A DNA stretch of 64,000 bases, taken from NCBI RefSeq assembly GCF_003086295.3, contig NC_092053.1, forward strand, positions 116,456,445 to 116,520,444, read 5' to 3'. Positions 35,367 through 46,306 of the stretch are shown piece after piece. A model generated the notes under the pieces. It searched no databases, was not told the DNA's origin, and saw only the letters and a program-made list of their open reading frames with translations. The DNA is from Arachis hypogaea (taxonomy: Eukaryota; Streptophyta; Magnoliopsida; Fabales; Fabaceae). A program made the translations under genes and the position numbers. Positions within the stretch are counted from its first letter, which is position 1. Each line of letters begins with the position of its first letter.

Positions 35367-35460
35367 AGGGACTGGTGTTTAACGCCAATAAGGGTGAACA
35401 GTAAGGGAGTTTGATGCCCATTAAGCTAACAGAGCTGGCGTTGAACGCCAGCCAAAGCAC
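34934..35460 (+). repeat. 63-bp hairpin repeat array inside gag
   Basis: About eight units at 63-bp spacing (starts at 34934, 34997, 35060, 35123, 35186, 35249 and on). Each unit has up to three palindromes in a row: GGCGTTGAACGCC, GTGAGGAACCCCTCAC and GGGCGTTCAACGCCC. In frame they encode a 21-residue repeat (LALNASEEPLTGRSTPN plus four variable residues). The same palindrome recurs at 36669-36735 and, decayed, in both LTRs. Confidence 0.88.
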
Positions 35461-36485
35461 ACCCTTTGAGTGCTTAATTCCCACTCAAGAACCCTCTATC
35501 CCAGAACCAAAGGAAGCCATAAAGACCATAGAGGTTCCTTTGAATGCATTTCTGCAGTGCATGAGTTCTGATGACGAGGATGAGGATGAAAACACTAGGG
35601 AAGAGCAAGTTGCTCGATACCTAGGAGCTCTTATGAAGCTGAATGCCAAGTTATTTGGTACAAGGTCATTGGAGGAAGAACATCCACTGCTTTCCAAAGA
35701 ACTTCATGCTTTGGTTCAGCAGAGACTACCTCAGAAGATTCTAGATCTTGGACGCTTGCTTATTCCTTGCACCATAGGCACTATGACCTTTGAGAAGGTT
35801 CTGTGACCTAGGGTCAAGCATAAACCTTATGCCACTCTCTGTAATGGAGAAGTTGGGAATTCTTGAGGTACAAGCTGCACACATCTCACTAGAGATGGCA
35901 GACAAGACAATGAAGAAGCCATATGGCTTAGTAGAGGATGTCTTGGTGAAGGTTGAAAACCATTACCTCCCTGCAAACTTCATAGTCTTGGACATTGGAG
36001 AGGATGAGGATGACTATGTCATCCTTGGAAGACCTTTCCTAGCCACTGCCAATGCTATCATTGATGTGGCTAAGGGAGAACTGACCCTACATTTAGCGGA
36101 GGATCACATCTTATTCAAGATACCTCATCCCAATTCTCCCTCTAAAAGAGAGATAACTGTGCAACACCTAGTGTTCCAATCATCTCTTTCTATGCAGAGC
36201 TTTACAGAGCCCCCAAACATCAATTCTAAGTTTGGTGTTGGGCAGCCTTCAACAAGCTCTAAGCATAAAGGTACTAAGAAGAAAGTACCTAAAGGCTGGA
36301 GGGATAAGAAAGTTTCAACTGAAGGCCTCTCACCTGGCATGAGAGTTGTCTTCACCAAGAATCCAGTCTTACCACATACAGTGAGTCGTATCCTGTCTCT
36401 AGAGCATATAGAGCTCATTCATGAGAGGACAGGAAGAAAGTTCACTGTAAGGGGCGAAAATCTGAGCCCATACTCACCTCCGTAA
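35411..36485 (+). pseudogene. Element A protease joined to integrase-tail-like end
   Basis: An acidic stretch leads to LLIPCTIGTMTFEKVL, then a one-base frameshift near 35800 and the aspartic protease active-site block CDLGSSINLMPLSVMEKLGI, followed by the distal protease motif DYVILGRPFLATANAIIDVA (36020-36070). DLG rather than DTG is usual in Athila-type proteases. Where reverse transcriptase should begin, the frame instead continues through lysine-rich sequence to LSPGMRVVFTKN and RGENLSPYSPP, resembling the C-terminal tail of Athila-type integrases. Reverse transcriptase, RNase H and the integrase core are therefore absent, apparently by internal deletion. Stop at 36483-36485. Confidence 0.75.
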
Positions 36486-37120
36486 GGAGCTAACCATCAA
36501 GCATGTGACGTTAAAGGAGCGCTTGTTGGGAGGCAACCCAACCTTAATTAATTATTTATTTTCTTATTTTGTCTTTTTCAGTTATTTTTAGGGTCATGAT
36601 CATATGCAGTCAGAACAGAGACAGAAATTTCACAGCAAAATAGAACACTCTGGATGGAGTGTTAAAGTTGAACGCCAGCCAGGGTAGCATTGCTGGCGTT
36701 CAACGCCAACCAGGGAGCAGCCCCTGGGTGTTCAAACGCCAATGCAGAGAGCAGGGAATCTGGATTCCATAGCCTCTCAGAACCTGTGGGTCCCACATCA
36801 TCTTCACCTACCCCCACTTACTTTTACACTTCCTCATACACACTTCCCTATAAACCCTAGCCCAATCACATCTATTTCACTTTCCCAAAACCATCATAAC
36901 ACCCACCAACCCCCCACCCACTTCAAAATCAAAATTTTCACCCAAAACCCACCTTATGGCCGAACCATACCACCCCCTTTCCTATAAATACCCCACTTCA
37001 TAACCCTTCATACACACACCTCTCATACCCTTAATCACCCCACAAGGCCAAGCCCTCTCTCTCCCTCCATCTCCTTCTCTTTTCTTCTTCTTCTACTCCA
37101 TTCTTCTCTTTTCTTTATTT
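36486..37120 (+). other. Element A spacer between pol remnant and env-position ORF
   Basis: Opens with GCGCTTGTTGGGAGGCAACC (about 36519-36538), a conserved sequence that follows integrase in Athila-type elements. Contains two GGCGTT-type palindromes (36669-36735) and a C-rich, pyrimidine-rich stretch (36800-37110). The open frame 36742-36987 is proline-rich and probably not coding. Confidence 0.6.
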
Positions 37121-37158
37121 TTGCTCGAGGACGAGCAAAGTTTTAAGTTTGGTGTTAG
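37121..37158 (+). promoter_or_regulatory. Hairpin plus polypurine-like tract, internal copy of element A
   Basis: Perfect 7-bp stem TTGCTCG / CGAGCAA with loop AGGA (37121-37138), followed by TTTTAAGTTTGGTGTTAG. It precedes the env-position ORF start (37193) by about 55 bp and repeats the arrangement found at the 3' LTR junction (49819-49855). A second internal priming site or an RNA structure are both possible. Confidence 0.6.
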
Positions 37159-37192
37159 AAAAGCATAGCTTTTTTTCTTTTCATTACCATTC

Positions 37193-38358
37193 ATGGCACC
37201 CAAGGTTGGAGACTCCTCTAGAAAGTGGAAAGGAAAGGCAGTAGCCACTCCCTCTGAATCTTGGAAGATGGAAAGATTCATCACCAAAGTTTATCAAGAC
37301 CACTTCTATGAAGTAGTGGCAGAGAAAAAAGTGATCCCGGAGTTCCCTTTCATACTCAAGAAGAATGAGTATCCAGAAATCCGAAGAGAGATCCGGAGAA
37401 GAGGTTGGGAAGTCCTAACCAATCCCATTTAAGATGTTGGGATTCTCATGGTGCAAGAGTTCTATGCTAATGCATGGGTTACTAAAACCATGACACTAGT
37501 GTGAACCCAAATCCAAGAAATTGGATCACCATGGTCTGAGGAATAATCTTAGATTTCAGCCCGAAAAGTGTGAGGTTGGCATTCAACTTGCCTCTAATGC
37601 AAGGAGATCTTCATCCTTACACTAGGAGAGTCAACTATGATCAGAGATTGGATCAAGTGCTCTCAGATATATATGTGGAAGGAGCACAGTGGAAAAGGGA
37701 TTTCCAATGCAAGCCCATTCAACTAAGAAGGGTTGACCTAAAGCCCATAGCTAGAGGATGGTTGAAATTCATCCAACGTTCCATGATCTCCACTAGCAAC
37801 CGGTCAGAAGTGACTGTGGACAGAGCCATCATGATTCATTGCATCATGATTGGAAGTGAGGTGGAAGTACATAAGGTGATTCCTTAAAAACTATACAAGG
37901 TAGCTGAGAAGCCTCACACCAATGCAAGGTTGGCATTCCCACACCTCATCTGTCATCTATGCAATTCAACTGGAATTGTCATAGAAGTAGATATCTCCAT
38001 TGGGGAGGATAAGCCCATCACTAAGAAGAGGATGAAGCAAACTAGAGAGCATGCACAAGAGCACGTGCAGCTGCCTCATTATGAGATTTCTGAGATGTCT
38101 CAAGGGATGTATTTTCCTCCCCAAAGCTATTGGGATTAATGGCAGACTTCTCTTGGAGAACTGAGCACTAACATGGAGCAATTGAGGGTGGAGCATCATG
38201 AGCACTCCATCACCCTCAATGAAATAAGAGAAGATCAAAGAGCCATAAGAGAAGACCAAAGGGCTATGAGGTAAGAGCAACAAAGGCAAATGAGTGATAT
38301 AGAAGAGATCAAGCATCACATTGGATCCTCAAGGATGAGCACTAGCCGCCACCATTAA
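37193..38358 (+). pseudogene. Element A env-position ORF (plant transposon protein, PF20167-like), broken
   Basis: Starts MAPKVGDSSRKWKGKAVA and proceeds to FYEVVAEKKVIPEFPF and YPEIRREIRRRGWEVL, then after a stop DVGILMVQEFYANAWV. This is the pattern of the plant protein family annotated as putative plant transposon protein, found 3' of pol in Athila-type elements. Several stops (for example at 37430) and frameshifts follow. The end, about 38357, includes RMSTSRHH-type sequence. A true envelope role has not been shown for this family and no signal peptide or membrane segment is visible. Confidence 0.65.
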
Positions 38359-39227
38359 AGGTGGACTCGTTCTCTTTTACTTCCTTTCCTTTTCTGTTTT
38401 CTGTTATGTTTTGTTTGTTTTCCTGTTCTAGTTGCATGATCATTTGCATTGATGTCTTAAAGTTGTAAAATGTTCCATATATCTCTCACATTGCTTAAAA
38501 GAAAATTTTATTTAAAAAGAATTGAGAGATGCCTGAATTTCAAGTTTAAAATAAAAAAAGTTTAATTATGTTGATGTGGTGGCATTGCTTTTGTTTCTGA
38601 ATGTATAAATAAATAGTGCATATTTGAAGTTAAAATTTTAGAATGTTGGCTCTTGAAAGAATAAGGAAAAAGGAAAAGTATTATTGGTGATATGAAAAAT
38701 CAATAAAATTGATTCTTGAAGTAAGAAAAAGCAGCAAAAAGAAAAAGAAAAAGCATGTTGCAAAAAAAAATATTATGCATGCGAAAAAAAAAAGAAAAAA
38801 TATATATGGTGAAAAAGAAAAAAAAAATAAAAAGTAGAAAAATCCATTACTACACAAAAATGCAAGAAAAGGAGGGCAGATTGAAAAGCTAATAACCCTT
38901 TAAACCAAAAGGCAAGGGTAAAAGAATCCAAGGCTGTGAGTATTAATGGATAGAAGGGCCCAAAGGAATAAAATCCTGGTCTAAGTGGCTAAACCAAGCT
39001 GTCCCTAACCATGTGCTTGTGGCGTGATTGTGTCAAGTGAAAAGCTTGAGACTGAGCAGTTAAAGTCGTGGTCCAAAGTAAAAAAAGAGTGTGCTTAAGA
39101 ATTCTGGACACCTCTATCTGGGGACTCTAGCAAAGCTGAGTCACAATCTGAAAAGGTTCACCCAGTTAAAGTGTCTGTGGCATTATTGTATCCGGTGGTA
39201 ATACTGGAAAACAAGGTGCTTAGGGTC
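38359..39227 (+). other. Element A 3' non-coding region, left of element B
   Basis: A-rich, with long 'gaaaaagaaaaa' runs at 38680-38850. No open frame. Broken at 39223-39227 (GGGTC) by element B and resumes at 49568. Confidence 0.7.
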
Positions 39228-40700
39228 TGACGAATGAATTTTTGACGGTTTAGAATTTCACAAAAGAATTCTCGTTGCAAGTATAGTTTCTAAACCAATC
39301 ACTAATCCTTTCATACAAAAAAATTGTTTGTCACTAGTACGAACCCCTAAAATTTATAAACCGAAGTATTGGACCTCGGGTCGTTCTCCCTAGGAATCAC
39401 AATAAAGTATCTTGTTATTGGTTATGAGTTATTTTGGGGTTTTGGATAAGAAGCATGAAAAGTAAATGGCAATGAAAATAAACTAACAACTATAAAAGGC
39501 TCTTGGCAAGGTATGAAAATTAGAAGTCCTATCCTAGTTATCCTTCTCAATTGTGATGAGAATTGTTCATTACTACCACTTAGTTAACCCTTACTAATTA
39601 AAGGAAAGTCAAGTGGATGAATTGACCTTAGCCACAAGTCCTAGCCAACTCCCAAGGAAAGACTAGCTTTAGTGCACTCCAAACCAATTAGCAATCTCTC
39701 CAATTATCAATCAACAAAGGAATTAGATAACTCAAGTGTCACTAATTACTCTACCTAGGCCAAGAGGAACAAAATCTACACTAAAACTAAAAGATGCATT
39801 TCAACAAACACATAGAGTGCAATAGAAGTAAACATTATTAATTGCAAGAATGAAAGGAATCTACAACTACAAAGGCAAGAGGTCAACAATAGAAAAGCAA
39901 AGAAGAACAATTATTAGGAATTACCTCTTATTGAATTGGAAGAAAGTAGAAGGAACAATACTAGATCTACAACAAAATATAAGAACAACATAAAGGAAAT
40001 TGCAATAAAAGAATAGAAGAAGATGAATGTAGCAACAAAGAATTGAGAGATAGAAGGAAATGAAAGCATGAATTAAAATCTAGATCTAAGATTATTGAAC
40101 TAAACCTAATCCTAATTCTAGAGAGAAGTGAGAGCTTCTCTTTCTAAAACTCTAAACTAAAAGTGATTAGTGGTTGGGAGTGATGATGATGATTTCCCTC
40201 AATCCTTCATCCTTTTATTTCTTTTCCTTAGCCATTTGGCGCCAAAAATGGGTTCAGAAAACTTCTCAAATCGCCACACGTGTTGCATTAATGAGGTCAT
40301 GTGCCATCATCGGCGCGTGCGCGCATGGTACGCGTGCGCGTCCTTGGCCTGTTTCGCAATGTGCGCGCGAGCGCCTTGTGTGCGTGCGCGTGCATGGCTC
40401 TGATTTTGCTTCTTTGACTTTTAATGCTTCTCTCCACTTGTATGCTTCTTTCCTTGCTTCCTTTGCTCCATGCCTAGCCTATTTCATCCTGAGATTACTA
40501 ACAAACACATCAAGGCATCTTATGGAATCAAAGAGGAAATAGAATTCATCAAAATAAGGCTTAAAAAGCATGTTTTTACACTTAATCACAAATACGGGAG
40601 AGATAACAAGATCATGCTAATTCCTAGGCTAAATGTGACAAAAGGTTATCAAGATGCTCTAAATTCAATACAAAACAAACCGTCAAATTGGGGTTTGTCA
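39228..40700 (-). repeat. Element B 3' LTR (minus orientation)
   Basis: 1,473 bp. Contains an alternating CG-rich tract at 40308-40395 (GCGCGTGCGCGC type words) and AT-rich flanks. Open frames at 40174-40542 and 40470-40739 (+) repeat in the other LTR and are not credible genes. Confidence 0.92.
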
Positions 40701-40739
40701 ACCTCCCCACACTTAAGCCTTAGCATGTCCTCATGCTAA
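40701..40739 (-). promoter_or_regulatory. Element B polypurine tract and hairpin
   Basis: On the minus strand, a perfect 8-bp stem TTAGCATG / CATGCTAA with loop AGGA (plus-strand 40720-40739) is followed by GGCTTAAGTGTGGGGAGGT, the polypurine tract that abuts the 3' LTR. The same layout, with different stem bases, is found near 42497, 37121, 49819 and 9427. Confidence 0.75.
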
Positions 40740-42470
40740 AATAAGAAGGTACTAAGGGTTATGATATTGAATGCAACTAAACTACATGAATCCTATCTAA
40801 AGGCAACTACCTAAAGCAATTGGAAGTGCTTAGTTCAAACAAATCAATTCCCAAGAGAGCATGTGTAAGCACAAGAGCTAGACAATAGGGATTAAGTCCA
40901 AACCACAATTGCATTGAATTATCAAAAAGAGTTCAAACTTGCAAGAATATAGATAATACAGGTGAACACATATGATTGAACTTTTGAACCCTCACCGGAT
41001 GTGTATCCGCTCTATTCACTCAAGTGTTTAAGGGTTAATTCACTCAATTCTCTTCTAATCATGCTTTCCAAAATTTGATTTTCTTCTAACAATCAACACT
41101 TATTCAATGCATGCATACATTCATCATGAGGTCTTTCATTAGGCTGTAAAGGGGTTAGGGTCAAGGTAGGATCATTTATGGTTAAGTGGACTAGAGTTTA
41201 GATCTTTGATTAGTATAGACTTTCCCACCTATCTATATAACAACCTATACAAGTTCAAACTATTCTAACTACCCATTCTTCACCTTTTTTCTTACATATT
41301 CATGCATCCTATTTCTTGATTCATAACACTTATGCATTGATTCCCTTTTGTTGAGCTTCACTTTGGGGCACTTTGTCCCCTTTTTTTTATTTTTCTTCTC
41401 TTTTTTTTTTATATACATTTTTTTCCTTTTTTTCTTTTTCACTTTTATTTCTTTTTCTTTTCATTTTTTTCTTTTTCTTTCAAACTATATACAAGAACAT
41501 CAATGCATAAGGTCTATACATTTAATCAATACATGAGTATGTACCAATTCCCCAATATAAAAATACAAAACACAAACACCCTTTTATCCCAACCAATGTC
41601 CCAAAGTTTTCCCACTCTTGGATGACACTCACACTCACTAGCCTAAGCCAATCAAAGATCCAAATAAAGGACATTCATTGTTTTCCGCTTTAAGGCTTGT
41701 AATGTGCTAAAATAAGAACAAGTGGGTTAAGCGTAGGCTCAAAATCGGCTAACAAAGGAGAGTAAAAGGTAAGGCTATTTAGATAAGTGAGCTAATGAAA
41801 TGATGGCCTCAATCATATAAATGCATGAACACAAGAAATAATTGGATATATAGAATCAAGCAAATCAAGGATCACAATCATAGAAAGAGAACAATTGCAC
41901 ACAAGAATGGAAAATAAGTGGTTATAAAAATGTAACCACATCAATAGGCTCAAGTCTCACAAGCTTGTGTTCTTAGTTCAATACATGCTTCACAAAGTAT
42001 GAAGTTCAAGCAAGCTTTCAAAAGTTCTCTTTCAATCAATTGGGTTAATGCCCTATATTTAAACTTCTTGAAAAAATCTCGATGTTTGACTAAGCATTGT
42101 TGTGATTGAAAAGTTCAAAAATTTTTCTTAGTTCACCCTTTCTCTTTTTTTTTTTTTTAAACCAATGTATTATGCAAAAAGGGTGACTAAATATTTGCAA
42201 TCCAAAGAATGATTTCTACTCACAACTACAACCAAAAATAAAGATAAACAAAATGTATAAAGAAGAATCCAACTAAAAGTACGGAATCTATCATCCAAAA
42301 TATCTAAAAATATCCAAAAGCATCAAAATATCTAAAATCCAAAATAAGCAATAAAAGTATCCAAAGCAAACTAGAAATGCGTCAAAATATATACAAAGAT
42401 GTGCAAAATAGGATAACTAGGCTGAAAAGTTCACCGGTTCCCAGATAATGCCACCGGTGCCCTCCCCACA
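40740..42470 (-). other. Element B 3' non-coding region
   Basis: AT-rich, 1.7 kb, with a pyrimidine-rich run at 41380-41480 and poly-T at 42143-42157. No coding sequence could be supported. Confidence 0.65.
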
Positions 42471-42499
42471 CTTAAAATCAAGCATCGTCCTCAATGCTA
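42471..42499 (-). promoter_or_regulatory. Hairpin plus polypurine-like tract, internal copy of element B
   Basis: On the minus strand, AGCATTG, loop AGGA, CGATGCT (one mismatch in seven pairs; plus-strand 42481-42498) is followed by TTTTAAGTGTGGGGAGGG. The TAG stop of ORF2 (42497-42499) lies at the edge of the stem. It duplicates the 3' polypurine arrangement 1.7 kb away. Confidence 0.6.
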
Positions 42500-43810
42500 A
42501 ACCGGAGGATCAGTGGGAGGTACAACGGTAGGCTCTGGCTCTGACTGTGGCTGTGGGACCGGCTCCTCATGGGTCTGTGGGATCTCGGTAGTGTTAGGAG
42601 CAGCTGGAGGTGCATCCCGCTGAAGTGGCTCATCCGCATCCTCCTCCTGATGATCCTGCTCATCGGAGGTCGGAGAGTCTGGAAGCGGAGGTAACTCAGC
42701 GCCAAGGGAGATGAGTGCCTGATCCATCCGATCCAATCGGCGTCTGACATGGAGCCTCTCGCGCTCCAAGAACCGAAACAGACGCTGAACCAGTAGGTAA
42801 GTGGGCTCGGGTGCTGAAGGAGGTGGGGCTGCTGTCAAAGAAGATGGTATAGCTGCCTCGACTGCCGCTCTAGCTCGAGAGCGGCGGCTGGTCGGGGGCC
42901 TCTCGTGCACCCACACACCCCAGGGAATAGTAACTTCCTTGTCGTCGTCATCTGGAGGTGGTGGTGTCACGTCATTGTCCTCCCACGGGACGTCAGCTAG
43001 CTCAGCTAAGCTAGTAACCAGTGTCGGAAACGGTAACAAGCCGCGAATATGAGCTCTCCACATGCTATGCCTAATCAGTCGGGGGAAATATACTTCCTTC
43101 CCTTCCATGACACACCCAATCAAGACTAGCATATCCATCGGAATTTCTGAAAAGTGAGTGGTAGGGAAGACATAGTGGGCAAATATTTGTTGCCAAGTCC
43201 TAGCCTCCCTAGTCAGATGTGCAAATAGCATGCCCTTGGGCTTTGTGTTGCTCGAATCCATTACCCAAGAAGCATCTGGTGTAGCAATCACGCGCCTAAG
43301 TGCCTCATAGTTGAAAGTCATGGAGAGGAGAGCTACCTCTGCCTGCTGGTAGGCACAAGTCTCAGGAGTACCAACTCTGCAGAGCAGTGCATCCCTCAAG
43401 GCATCCTCAGTGATCATAATCTCTCCACCCCTCAAGAATACCGAATCCAAGCTCGGTCGAAAGAAATTGCAGTAAAATTCCTTGACCCACGAGATGTTAA
43501 TCCGTCCCAAGTCCCTATCGACGAAATCCAAGCCCAGCTCAGAAATACAGGCGTTTATGGCACGCCTCACATCATTGGGAAGATTCAGCTTCTTCTCAAT
43601 ATTCAGATTCTTCTTTGCATAGCGGGAAAGGCGTAGCTCGCAGTAAAGATTTGGAAATTTGGTTGGATCAGTGGATGGGAGTAACTGATTTTCTTTCTCC
43701 TCCTCATTCAGCGGATTCCTCGCATAGTTAGCAGATGGTGGGGGTGTAGAGGTCTTGGAGCGCTTCCTTTTTTTGGAAGCAGTGGCTATAGCTTTTCCTT
43801 TATCCGACAT
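42497..43810 (-). CDS. Element B ORF2, plant transposon protein (PF20167-like)
   Basis: Start MSDKGKAIATASKKRKRSK at 43810; 437 residues, no stops. A frame extension to 43849 exists, but the ATG at 43810 follows TATGTTTTCAG, a good splice acceptor, so this ORF may be made from a spliced RNA. A basic, nuclear-signal-like N terminus is followed by FPNLYCELRLSRYAKKNLNI, WVKEFYCNFFRP and MTITEDALRDALLC-type sequence, the pattern of the putative plant transposon protein family seen 3' of pol in Athila-type elements. The C terminus is proline- and acid-rich (VTPPPPDDDD). No signal peptide or membrane segment, so an envelope role is doubtful. It is homologous in position to the broken ORF of element A at 37193. 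Confidence 0.75.
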   Translation of the reverse strand: MSDKGKAIATASKKRKRSKTSTPPPSANYARNPLNEEEKENQLLPSTDPTKFPNLYCELRLSRYAKKNLNIEKKLNLPNDVRRAINACISELGLDFVDRDLGRINISWVKEFYCNFFRPSLDSVFLRGGEIMITEDALRDALLCRVGTPETCAYQQAEVALLSMTFNYEALRRVIATPDASWVMDSSNTKPKGMLFAHLTREARTWQQIFAHYVFPTTHFSEIPMDMLVLIGCVMEGKEVYFPRLIRHSMWRAHIRGLLPFPTLVTSLAELADVPWEDNDVTPPPPDDDDKEVTIPWGVWVHERPPTSRRSRARAAVEAAIPSSLTAAPPPSAPEPTYLLVQRLFRFLERERLHVRRRLDRMDQALISLGAELPPLPDSPTSDEQDHQEEDADEPLQRDAPPAAPNTTEIPQTHEEPVPQPQSEPEPTVVPPTDPPV

Positions 43811-46306
43811 CCTGAAAACATAGATAATATAACATAAGCCTATAGCCAAGTAGATACAAAATGCTCAAAGCAAAGCATATTCATGAAGTGAATAAAGGAA
43901 GAAGGTGTCTTGGAATGCAAGCAACAGAATACAAAATTCAACTCGAACTTCAAACCAAGAATGCAAACCATGTCTTGCATATTATTCATTAATTGAGCTC
44001 GGAAAGCACCATATCCAAAAGAATGACATAAAGAGTTAGGAGGAAAACCAAAAGGAGTTAGTTTGTTGAACGAGTTAGACGTAGAAATCAGTTTGAAAAT
44101 TAGTGATATGGTAATTACTGTCTCAATTTGAAATGAGTGAACAAAACAATGCTGTAAGCACGTTCACAATCATGAATTGCAACAAGTCAATGATGATGAA
44201 ATATGATATTGCTAGAAAGCAACTAATATGAAACAAAACATCAATCAATGTGAAGGATCACTAGTAATGTATAACTTCCAGAGAACTACAAGCAATGGTC
44301 AATCGAAAAGCTTATTCAACCATGCAATGCATAGAAGCAAATCAACATGAATAACAAGCAGGAATATGGAAACATGACCAAAGAACTTGTTCCTGAGGAG
44401 TTTTCAAAAACCATGTAGGCAACTGAGCACTAATTGAACAGAATTCATCAACTAGGGCTGTTGCATTCATCAAATAAGTTCAATATAAAAACTGTGGTTA
44501 ATGAAAATCCGGCAGCATTTCAGCAGCAAATTGGCTAATCCCCAAAATTAAACGGTCGCAACAAATTCCATACGGATTCATTAAGGAATCAGCAACATAG
44601 AAATCAGGTTTTGAATTCATGTAAATGGGCGAACAAGCCAGTAATGCAGCACAAACAGCAATGAAACAGAGCAACTCCACAGTGACAGGAAAGCAAACAA
44701 TGCCTAAATCCACTACTCAGCCCAGATTTGCTAACCACCTAAATCAAACTAAACTAACTAACTAACCTAATTCTAACTGCATTAACAAAAACAAGAAGAA
44801 GGAGGAAAGGGAAACAGAACAGGGGGTATGGTACCTAGGTTGCTGAAAACTGAGCGGAGCAAAAGGGAAAGGAGGTGAAGCGGAGTGGTGAGAGGAAGAA
44901 CTGACCGGAGCAGCACGGTTGAACTTGCGCCGGCGGCAGCGGCGGTCGCGGCGAGTGGCGCTGGGCGGCACTGGGACGCTGAGGGGCAAATGGGTAGAGA
45001 CAGAGAGGAAGAGTGAGTGGAAGAGAGGGGGCGATGAAGGGAGAAGGGCGAGGCAATGATGACGGCGGCGGTCGCGGTGAGTGGCGCTCGCCGGAGGTTG
45101 CTGGGAGTTGAGTGGTGGGAGAAGAGAAATGGAACGTTAGAGGGGAAGAAGTGTGGTGCGCGAATGCGCTAGGGTTCGCGTCTCTGGGGTAAGTGAAAAT
45201 TCGAATCCGCGCGTGCGCGCGCCGTGCGCGTTCGCGTGAGTGGAAGGAATGAAAGAATGGCGCGGAAGCGCCAGACGCGCAGGCGCGTAGGTGAAGGAAT
45301 CGGGATGGGCGCGGGCGCGCAAGGTGCGCATCGGCGCGGATGTGCTGGGCTGGAGGCTTAAAAGAGGCCCAGAGTTGGCACAACTCTCGGGTCCTTTGGC
45401 CCTGGGTGATGCTAATACGCATCGACGCGCACGCGCGCTGGGCGCGTTCGCGTGAGCTGCTTGATCTTATTGGATGGGTGCGGAGGCGTGAAGTACGCCA
45501 ACGCGTGAACAGCGAGGGGTGCGGACGCGTACAGCGTGCGTTCGCGCGAGTTGAGTTGAGCTGGGGGCTTAAAGTTGGCCCAGATCCAACGCAACTCTCT
45601 GGATATTGGCCCAGAAGTTCTAGCAGCGGGTCGACGCGTACGCGGCAGATGCGCGTACGCGTGCGTTTCCTTATAGCTGTATGGACGCGCACGCACGTAG
45701 TGCACGTCAGCATGGAAGGAATTGGGCTTGGGGCATAACGCCGGCCTAAGAGAGGCCCAACTCTCTGGAAAATGGGTGAAGAGGCGTCCGCTCAGGGGCG
45801 CGTGCACGTATGGTGTGCGCACGCGTCCTTCCCACCCTTCTTCTTCTCTCTCTTTTTTTTTTTTTTTTTTTCAAGGAGAAAAATTATGCCCAGGAGCTCC
45901 CTAGACTACTTACAACTCTTTATTCAATCAACCATCATACAATTTGCAAAAATGCATTTTGATATTATTCATCTACTACGAAACACAACATACATGTGAC
46001 TAGGCTAACAATTAAGTTGTACAAACAAATTATGTGAAACATCTACCTACAATGGTGACTTAAATCACTTATTAGGCAAATTTAAAAGAGAATAGAAAGA
46101 GTTTACCATGGTGGGGTGTCTCCCACCTAGCACTTTTAGTTTAAGTCCTTAAGTTGGACATTTTGAGAAGCCTATTGTCATGGTGGCTTGTGTTTGTACT
46201 CGTCCTTGAATCTCCAAGGATCTTTGCTTCTCAATTGGTTGACAGAATTTCCAACCATGTTCATCAAGCTTGGGCACAGTTCTACCCAAGATATGAGTCC
46301 CCATAG
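43811..46306 (-). other. Element B central non-coding region
   Basis: Separates ORF1 from ORF2. 43811-44830 is AT-rich; 44830-45840 is CG-rich. Long minus frames at 44835-45713 and 45412-45822 arise because CpG-rich DNA lacks stop codons; their arginine- and alanine-rich repeats look artefactual. A poly-T run occurs at 45853-45871. Confidence 0.55.
45170..45840. repeat. CG-rich alternating repeats in element B
   Basis: Degenerate tandem units of about 200 bp. Each couples tracts such as GCGCGTGCGCGC or ACGCGTACGCG with a 'ggcccag' and 'caactctctgg' module (near 45365, 45575 and 45745). Alternating purine-pyrimidine CG tracts of the same type occur in both LTRs (40308-40395 and 49175-49262). 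Confidence 0.65.

Noticed and set aside
34934..35460. CRISPR-like array (regular repeats near 63 bp)
   Set aside because: Units are contiguous, palindromic and coding, with no unique spacers, in a plant retrotransposon.
37193..38358. Calling the env-position ORF a true envelope gene
   Set aside because: No signal peptide, membrane segment or cleavage site seen here or in the intact element B ORF2; the family is better described as a plant transposon protein.
40174..40542. 122-residue plus-strand ORF, repeated at 49041-49409
   Set aside because: Inside the two copies of the element B LTR, spans its CG-rich tract, and has no domain. Repetition reflects the LTR pair, not a gene family.
41348..41536. 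Phenylalanine-rich ORF that looks like a membrane segment
   Set aside because: Encoded by a pyrimidine run in the element B non-coding region.
44835..45713. 292-residue minus-strand ORF, arginine/alanine-rich
   Set aside because: Lies in CpG-rich repeats where stop codons are rare; other frames are open too and the residues follow the DNA repeat.
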